Origin: JACQNR01 sp049515175
GTDB lineage: Bacteria; Acidobacteriota; Terriglobia; UBA7540
Assembly: GCA_049515175.1 (NCBI GenBank)
Contig: JBEKUI010000091.1
Location: forward strand, 1 to 29,567
Length of the DNA: 29,567 nt
Reading direction: 5' to 3'
Position 1 is the stretch's first letter, and every line of letters starts with the position of its first letter. Positions 25,072 to 29,567 of this stretch are shown piece after piece. Position numbers and translations under genes: made by a program. The notes under the pieces were generated by a model that made no database searches, was not told the DNA's origin, and saw nothing but the letters and a program-made list of their open reading frames with translations.

Positions 25072-25098
25072 ACGAGAGTTCCTTGAACTCTCCGTCGC
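25069..25098 (-). repeat. Strong hairpin next to the terminator
   Basis: GCGACG-AGAGTTC and GAACTCTCCGTCGC form a 13-bp stem with one bulged base and a loop of about 3 bases. It lies between the TPR stop (25120) and the T-run terminator and shares the GCG bases with it, so the two hairpins are mutually exclusive at their junction. It probably reinforces 3'-end formation. Confidence 0.6.
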
Positions 25099-25119
25099 GG
25101 GGGGCCTGGCTTTCAACTC

Positions 25120-26727
25120 TCAGGGTCCTTCGACTTCTTTGCGCAATCCTTCCAGGAATTCCTGGTCGTCGTCGGTTTCCTGTTTTTTGATTTGATTGAA
25201 CGTGGCGAGCGCCTGTGCGGCCTTGTCATTTTCTCCCAAAAGAGTATAGGCGCGGCTGAGCTGGTAATAGGCCTGCGCCAATGCGGGGTCGTCCCCGATA
25301 GCGGCTTCCAACTCGCGCGCGGCAGGAGCGGGTTGGTTCGCGCGCACGAGCAACTTGCCGAGCTGATAGTGGGGCGGAGCGAATTCGGGTTGCAGGCGCA
25401 CCGCTTGCTCGAAGGCTCTTTGGGCCTCCTGCAGGCGGTTGTCGCGCAGGAGCAGGACGCCGTGATGATAGTGGAAGCGGGCGTTCGTCGGCTCGATGGC
25501 GAGCGCGCGGTGGAAAAACTCTTCGGCGTCGCGATTCTTTCCCTGGTTCACCAGCGTGGCGGCAGTGAGGAAGAGGGCGCGCGAAGATTTCGGATCGAGC
25601 TCCAGCGCCCGGGCGAGCACGCGGCGCGCGTCCTCGTAGCGGCGCTGGAGGTAGTAGCTTACGCCCTGGCTGTAATACGGTTCGGCCGATTGGGGCACTT
25701 CCGTGGCGGCGCGCTGGAGCAGTTCGATCGCCGCGGCATGATCGCCGGCGCGCTGGGCGACGCGGGCGGCGAGCATCAGGTACTTCGGCTCCCGCGGGGC
25801 CGCGGCAAGCGCCGCTGCGCACTCCTCATGGGCTTCGCCATAGCGTCGCAGAAGGTAGTAAGCGCTGGCGCGCAGGTAATGATCCTCGGCGGCCGCGGCG
25901 GAGGGCAGGGCTTCCAGCGCCGCGGCGGGCTCGCGCAGATCGAGGTGCGCGGCGGCGAGCAGGCGGCGCGTCTCCGCCGCGCCAGGTTCGAGCCGCAGGG
26001 CTTCCTGCAAGTGCGTCAGGGCCTCGCGCGGCTGGCGATGTTCCAGGAAGGCGCGGCCCAGGCTCGCCCGCCAAGCCGCGTCGCTGCCGAACGTCCGCGC
26101 GCCTTCTGCGGCCTCACGCGCGGCGTCATCGAGGCGGCTTTGCTCGAGCTCGGCCGTGATGAGATAGAAGGAAACGTCGGGGCGATTGGGGCCCAGCGTC
26201 CGCGCTTCGCGAAAGAGTCGCTCCGCCTCCGCGGGTTTTCCCTGGCCGAGAAGAAGAATTCCCAGGTTATAAGCGGCGTCGGGATGGCGGGGATTGATTG
26301 CGCGCGCCCGCTCGAGCTCGCGAGCAGCCTCCTCCGTCTTCCCTTCGCGCAGACAAGCCATCGCCAGGCCGTAGTGCGCCGCGAAGGAGTTGGGCAGCAG
26401 TTCCGCCGCGCGGCGCAGGTGGGCGATGGCGGGTGCGGTCTCGCCCATCTCGTAATCGACCATTCCCAGATCCAGGTGCGCTTGGGCGAGATTGGGCGCG
26501 GCCTTGAGCGCCAATTCGAGTTCTTTGCGCGCGGCAGGGAGATTGCCGGTGCGCCGGAGTTGCTCGGCACGCGCCAGGCGGGCCTTGGCGGTAGTTGGGC
26601 TGGCTTGGGTCTGCTGTGCCCGTGTGGGACTGGGCAAAACTGCGCCGAGCGCCAAAGCTGCGAGGACGACGATCAAGCGCCTGCCGGCCGGTGCAAAGTC
26701 GCTCTCGTGGAGTCGGACGTATTTCAT
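25120..26727 (-). CDS. Secreted tetratricopeptide-repeat (TPR) protein
   Basis: A 535-residue protein if it starts at ATG 26727, which gives a signal peptide (basic GRR at about 16-18, hydrophobic VVLAALALGAVL, cleavage near TRAQ). The frame stays open to 26913 but that extension crosses the hairpin element at 26853-26889 and has no leader, so it is rejected. The ribosome binding site is weak. From about residue 50 to the end the chain is a series of 34-residue TPR units, about 13 of them, with the usual pattern such as AHLDLGMVDYEMGETAPAI and AAYNLGILLLGQGKPAEAE. TPR arrays bind other proteins; no enzymatic domain is attached. It is divergent from the GMC operon and has its own terminator. 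Partner unknown. Confidence 0.88.
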   Translation of the reverse strand: MKYVRLHESDFAPAGRRLIVVLAALALGAVLPSPTRAQQTQASPTTAKARLARAEQLRRTGNLPAARKELELALKAAPNLAQAHLDLGMVDYEMGETAPAIAHLRRAAELLPNSFAAHYGLAMACLREGKTEEAARELERARAINPRHPDAAYNLGILLLGQGKPAEAERLFREARTLGPNRPDVSFYLITAELEQSRLDDAAREAAEGARTFGSDAAWRASLGRAFLEHRQPREALTHLQEALRLEPGAAETRRLLAAAHLDLREPAAALEALPSAAAAEDHYLRASAYYLLRRYGEAHEECAAALAAAPREPKYLMLAARVAQRAGDHAAAIELLQRAATEVPQSAEPYYSQGVSYYLQRRYEDARRVLARALELDPKSSRALFLTAATLVNQGKNRDAEEFFHRALAIEPTNARFHYHHGVLLLRDNRLQEAQRAFEQAVRLQPEFAPPHYQLGKLLVRANQPAPAARELEAAIGDDPALAQAYYQLSRAYTLLGENDKAAQALATFNQIKKQETDDDQEFLEGLRKEVEGP

Positions 26728-26852
26728 CGAATCTCTGAGCGTCGCAGCCACCGCAAGCGGCAGCACACGCGCGTCCTCTTTTTCTATCACGAACAGCGAA
26801 GCGGGCCCAAATGCCAAAAGCGCGGGTGCTGTCCCGATATCACTCGTAACGC

Positions 26853-26889
26853 CGTCCTTCAGGACGCCCAATGCCGGGTTGAAGCCCGG
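26853..26889. repeat. Tandem pair of short hairpins (REP-like element)
   Basis: CGTCCT-TC-AGGACG (26853-26866) is a perfect hairpin. Seven bases on, CCGGG (26874-26878) pairs with CCCGG (26885-26889) around TTGAAG. Two GC-rich hairpins side by side in an intergenic space look like a repetitive extragenic palindrome unit. Homologous elements elsewhere in the genome would be expected but cannot be seen here. Confidence 0.5.
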
Positions 26890-26926
26890 TCCTACTTGAG
26901 CAAGAAAAGTCAAAGCAGCGCAAAGC

Positions 26927-26953
26927 TTGACAGACCTCGCGGCCGCGTATAAC
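26927..26953 (+). promoter_or_regulatory. Candidate promoter of the GMC operon
   Basis: TTGACA (26927-26932, full consensus) and TATAAC (26948-26953) are separated by 15 bases, two short of ideal. The predicted start near 26960 leaves a leader of about 47 bases before ATG 27007. It lies in the space between the divergent TPR and GMC genes. Confidence 0.5.
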
Positions 26954-27006
26954 GTGCCCCTGCACCGAATTACCGGCGTGTAATAAGCTCAGGGAAGTCC
27001 CAAATC

Positions 27007-28671
27007 ATGGCTATCGTGGCTCCCAATCTGCCGTCGCTGCTCGACCGCGAGATTTTCGATGTCTGCATTGTGGGCTCGGGCGCGGCGGGCGGCATCGCGG
27101 CGAAAGAACTGAGCGAAATGGGTCTGCGCATCGTGGTGCTGGAACGCGGCGAATGGGTTTCTCCCTCGCGCTTTCGCACCCACACGCCGCCCTATCAGCT
27201 TCCTTACCGCGGATTCCGGGAAGGTCACGGGACGAATGACTTCACGGGCTTCCTCTTTTCGCAGCACCCCTCGACGAGCGACCCGGGCGGGGAAGAGATC
27301 GACTACGCGCTCCTGCCCGCCGTGGGCGGCAAGACCCTCCTGTGGGATGCCTTCTCCTGGCGCATGGGCGAGCGTGATTTCCAGGGACGCACGGCGGGCG
27401 ACGACTGGCCCATCACCTACCAGGAGCTTGCGCCCTTTTACGACCAGGCGGAGCGCTTCATGGGCGTCTGCGGAACGCGCGAGGGGATTGCGGCCATTCC
27501 CGACGGCCACTTCCTGAAGCCCATCACGCTGCGCTGCGGCGAACGGATTATCCAGAAAGCGTGCCTCGAAAAACTCGGCCCGCAGTACCGGATGTTTCCG
27601 GTGCGCAAAGCGATCAACACCGAGCCGCACGGCGGGCGGCCCGTCTGCCATAACTGCGGCCACTGCATGCGCGGCTGCGATGTGGACGCGAAATACACCT
27701 CCGCGAATTCTGCCATCCCTGCCGCGCTGCGCACCGGCAAGCTGGTGCTCGCCACGGGCGCCGTGGTGCGCGAGATCGAGCTGGAGGAAAACGGCGACCG
27801 GGTCCGCTCGGTGATCTACATTCACGCTCCGACCCGGCAGGAATACCGCGTGCGGGCGCGCGTCATCGCGCTTGCCTGCGGCTCGGTCGAGGACGCGCGA
27901 ATTCTGCTGATGTCGAAGTCCCGCCGCTTCCCGCAGGGGCTCGCCAACACCAGCGGCTGGGTGGGCAAGAACCTGGTCAGCGAGATGGGCATGGGCATTT
28001 TCGGCTATCTCGAATCCATGGTGGGCGGGCGCGTCGTCAACGACGACGGCACGGGGACGCACGGCGCCATCGCCAATCTCTACTACGAGAAAAACAGCCC
28101 GCATTTCGCGCGCGGCTACGGCTTGTACGTGGGAGCGGAGCGGCCGCAGATTCCCGGCCTGCTGCGCGCCCTGCGCGGCATGGGCGCGGAGTTCAAAAAG
28201 CGCGTGCGGGAAGTTTATCCGGCGCTGGTGTACGTCGGCGCGGCGGGAGAAATCCTGGCGCACGCCGACAACTACGTGGACCTCGACCCCAGCGAGAAGG
28301 ACGAGTTCGGCTTGCCGCTGCCGCGTTTTCATTTCCGGTTTCACTCGAACGAATTGGCCATGGCGCGCGATATGCTGGAAAAATGCCAAACGCTGCTGGA
28401 AGTGTCCGGGGGCGTGCGCCTCGCGCCGCAGGAAACTCCGCGACCGGATTTCGACGGCGAGAACCTCGTCGGCCTGGCGCGTATGGGCAACGATCCGCGC
28501 ACCTCGGTCGTCAATTCTTCCAACCGCGCGCATGACCTCAAGAATCTGTGGATTCTCGACGGCGCTTCTTTCACTTCCTATGCGGAGAAGAATCCCACGC
28601 TGACGGTCATCACGGTGGCGATGCGCGCCGCGCATTACGTGGCGGAAGCTCTGCGGAGAGGTGAGGTCTAG
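27007..28671 (+). CDS. GMC-family FAD oxidoreductase (gluconate-dehydrogenase large-subunit type)
   Basis: A 554-residue protein starting at ATG 27007. The FAD-binding motif is VGSGAAGG (22-29), followed by the strand-2 acid in VVLERGEW. A four-cysteine motif C214xxCxxCxxxC224 (CHNCGHCMRGC) is present, as in FAD-dependent sugar or gluconate dehydrogenases of this branch, where Cys residues may hold an Fe-S cluster. The C-terminal substrate domain has ARMGNDPRTSVVN and EKNPTLTVITVAMR. The position that is normally the catalytic His (HxxGT) is Asn486 (ENLVGLARMG), while the second active-site position is Asn529 (NPTLT). No signal peptide is seen; export would rely on the Tat-tagged partner encoded next, which overlaps by 11 bases. 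By family it oxidises a sugar, sugar acid or alcohol and passes electrons to a cytochrome or quinone. Confidence 0.9.
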   Translation: MAIVAPNLPSLLDREIFDVCIVGSGAAGGIAAKELSEMGLRIVVLERGEWVSPSRFRTHTPPYQLPYRGFREGHGTNDFTGFLFSQHPSTSDPGGEEIDYALLPAVGGKTLLWDAFSWRMGERDFQGRTAGDDWPITYQELAPFYDQAERFMGVCGTREGIAAIPDGHFLKPITLRCGERIIQKACLEKLGPQYRMFPVRKAINTEPHGGRPVCHNCGHCMRGCDVDAKYTSANSAIPAALRTGKLVLATGAVVREIELEENGDRVRSVIYIHAPTRQEYRVRARVIALACGSVEDARILLMSKSRRFPQGLANTSGWVGKNLVSEMGMGIFGYLESMVGGRVVNDDGTGTHGAIANLYYEKNSPHFARGYGLYVGAERPQIPGLLRALRGMGAEFKKRVREVYPALVYVGAAGEILAHADNYVDLDPSEKDEFGLPLPRFHFRFHSNELAMARDMLEKCQTLLEVSGGVRLAPQETPRPDFDGENLVGLARMGNDPRTSVVNSSNRAHDLKNLWILDGASFTSYAEKNPTLTVITVAMRAAHYVAEALRRGEV

Positions 28672-29329
28672 TGATCCTTTGAGCGGCAGCGAGACTCCAA
28701 CTCGGCGCGAGGTGCTGAAGTGCCTGGCGGGTGCGGTGGCGGCGGCGACTCTGGCGCGGGCGCGCGTGCTGGGAGCTGCGCCGGACCCCCCGGCGAGGGC
28801 GAGCACGGCGCTGGCTGCCGGTACTCCCGATGCCTCGGTCGCTCACTTCTTCGCGGCCGAGGAAAAGGAGATGGTCGCCACTGTTGCGGACTTGATTATT
28901 CCCACCGACGAAGTTTCGCCGGGGGCGCGCGCGGCGGGCGTGCAAGACTGGATCGACTTCCTGGTGGCGAATTCGCCCGCGGAGGATCAGCGCCGGTGGC
29001 GCGAAGGGATCGTGGCCCTGGATGAAGCAAGTCGGCGGGCACGCGGAAAGAAATTCCTTGAGTTGGCAGGCTCGGCGCAGCGAGAATTATTGCAGCAACT
29101 CGGCGAGCGGGAGGAATCGCCGGCCACCGCGGCCGAGCGCTTCTTCGTGCTCGCCAAGGAAGCCACGGTGGACGGCTATTACACTTCCGAGATTGGACTC
29201 ATGCAGGACTTGAAATACCAGGGGGCATCTTCCGTGGACGAACCGGAAGAGGCTTGCCCGGCGCCGGGCGCCTCTCCGAAGCCTCCGCATGTGGTGGGGC
29301 ACGCGCACTCCGCTCCGAAAGGACACTGA
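28661..29329 (+). CDS. Gluconate 2-dehydrogenase subunit 3-like protein, Tat-exported
   Basis: A 222-residue protein. GTG 28661, inside the end of the GMC gene, is the likely start; TTG 28679 is an alternative, and neither has a well-spaced ribosome binding site. A twin-arginine motif (TPTRREVLKCLAG, about 13-25) and hydrophobic stretch form a Tat signal. The mature part matches the subunit-3 family: EEKEMVATVADLIIPTDEVSPGARAAGVQDWIDFLV, followed by helices and the conserved TVDGYYTSEIGLMQDLKYQG end. The C-terminus is His/Pro-rich (HVVGHAHSAPKGH). In known gluconate and sugar dehydrogenases this small subunit escorts the folded FAD subunit through the Tat pathway, so this gene explains how the leaderless GMC protein reaches the periplasm. 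Confidence 0.92.
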   Translation: MRSSDPLSGSETPTRREVLKCLAGAVAAATLARARVLGAAPDPPARASTALAAGTPDASVAHFFAAEEKEMVATVADLIIPTDEVSPGARAAGVQDWIDFLVANSPAEDQRRWREGIVALDEASRRARGKKFLELAGSAQRELLQQLGEREESPATAAERFFVLAKEATVDGYYTSEIGLMQDLKYQGASSVDEPEEACPAPGASPKPPHVVGHAHSAPKGH

Positions 29330-29331
29330 GC

Positions 29332-29567
29332 ATGGCAATCTTCAACTGGCAAACCACACGACGAAAACTTCTCGCCGGCGGGCCGGTGGCGGCGGCACTG
29401 GGGAGCCTGCGCCTGCCGCAGCTCTTCGCTGCCTCGGAGGCGAAGAAGAGCGCGGCGGCCAAAGCGCCTGACATCTACGCGCGGCTCGGTGTGCGCACGC
29501 GCATCAACGCCAAGGGAACTTACACTTACCTGACGGGATCGCTAGTTCCGCCGGAAGTGACGCGGGC
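29332..29567 (+). CDS. SelA/DgaE-like PLP-dependent protein with Tat signal (partial, runs off the end)
   Basis: Starts at ATG 29332, 2 bases after the upstream stop, with AAAGGA about 9 bases before it; 78 codons are visible and no stop. The N-terminus is a clear twin-arginine leader (TTRRKLLAGG then a hydrophobic stretch to about residue 33). The mature start, IYARLGVRTRINAKGTYTYLTGSLVPPEV, matches the opening of SelA-like fold-type-I PLP enzymes such as D-glucosaminate-6-phosphate ammonia-lyase (DgaE) and related lyases. The PLP lysine lies outside the window. Most such enzymes are cytosolic, so a Tat leader is unusual and implies a periplasmic reaction, perhaps on the product of the GMC dehydrogenase. 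Confidence 0.75.
   Translation, partial: MAIFNWQTTRRKLLAGGPVAAALGSLRLPQLFAASEAKKSAAAKAPDIYARLGVRTRINAKGTYTYLTGSLVPPEVTR

Larger units (their letters stand above)
24494..25119. other. Non-coding region (about 0.6 kb) with tRNA remnant and hairpins
   Basis: No credible gene. It contains a long imperfect inverted repeat (24659-24720), one copy of an 18-base motif shared with 9705-9722 (24748-24765), the 5' half of a tRNA-Ser (24919-24957) and a tandem hairpin/terminator (25041-25098). The mix of fragments suggests repeated rearrangement or insertion at this place. Confidence 0.65.

Noticed and set aside
25192..26952. 586-codon open frame opposite the TPR gene
   Set aside because: It is a low-complexity Arg/Gly-rich antisense frame produced by high GC content; the minus-strand TPR repeats and signal peptide are clearly the real coding sequence.
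26989..28806. 605-codon antisense frame over the GMC gene
   Set aside because: No recognisable domain and no ribosome binding site; the + strand carries full FAD and GMC motifs.

Overview
This GC-rich window most likely comes from an Acidobacteriota genome; the class cannot be resolved from sequence alone. The main reasons are a 1,169-residue Oar-type TonB-dependent receptor with an N-terminal carboxypeptidase-regulatory-like domain, a GMC oxidoreductase paired with a Tat-exported gluconate 2-dehydrogenase subunit-3 protein, and a Tat-tagged SelA/DgaE-like PLP protein. I see no rRNA, complete tRNA, CRISPR array or intact insertion sequence.

Region 1 (1-9444, + strand) is a respiratory gene block. 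It opens with the end of an outer-membrane beta-barrel gene and a secreted type-1 copper protein. A tightly packed quinol-oxidising set follows: a GltD-like FAD/NAD(P)/Fe-S protein, a Tat-type Rieske protein, a split b6-like cytochrome b (two genes), a membrane-anchored octaheme cytochrome c and a small monoheme cytochrome c. Most of these junctions overlap or are a few bases apart. A secreted 450-residue protein with an apparent internal duplication closes the run. The set looks like a Rieske/cytochrome b complex with a cytoplasmic NAD(P)H/flavin module on one side and a chain of c-hemes on the other.

Region 2 (about 9700-13528, - strand) holds the large TonB-dependent receptor, a candidate terminator, and a 69-codon secreted ORF with its own strong ribosome binding site.

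Region 3 (13529-24493) starts with 0.9 kb of non-coding DNA containing a 42-bp direct repeat and a candidate promoter. It then has a sugar or amino-sugar gene cluster: a broken Gfo/Idh/MocA dehydrogenase, a class-III aminotransferase, an intact Gfo/Idh/MocA dehydrogenase and a zinc alcohol dehydrogenase, all on +. A ROK regulator (-) is divergent from a NagX/HGSNAT-like membrane acetyltransferase and an EamA transporter (+). A GH20 beta-N-acetylhexosaminidase (-) ends the block tail-to-tail with the transporter. The content suggests amino-sugar use.

Region 4 (24494-29567) has a 0.6-kb gap carrying the 5' half of a tRNA-Ser gene and tandem hairpins, a secreted TPR protein (-), and a + strand operon of GMC oxidoreductase, gluconate-2-dehydrogenase subunit-3-like protein and the start of a Tat-exported SelA/DgaE-like PLP protein that runs off the end.

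The points most worth a second look are the GltD-containing Rieske/cytochrome b operon, the internal deletion in the first Gfo/Idh/MocA gene, the tRNA-Ser half, a GMC enzyme that appears to lack its catalytic histidine, and an octaheme cytochrome whose last heme domain lacks the expected methionine.
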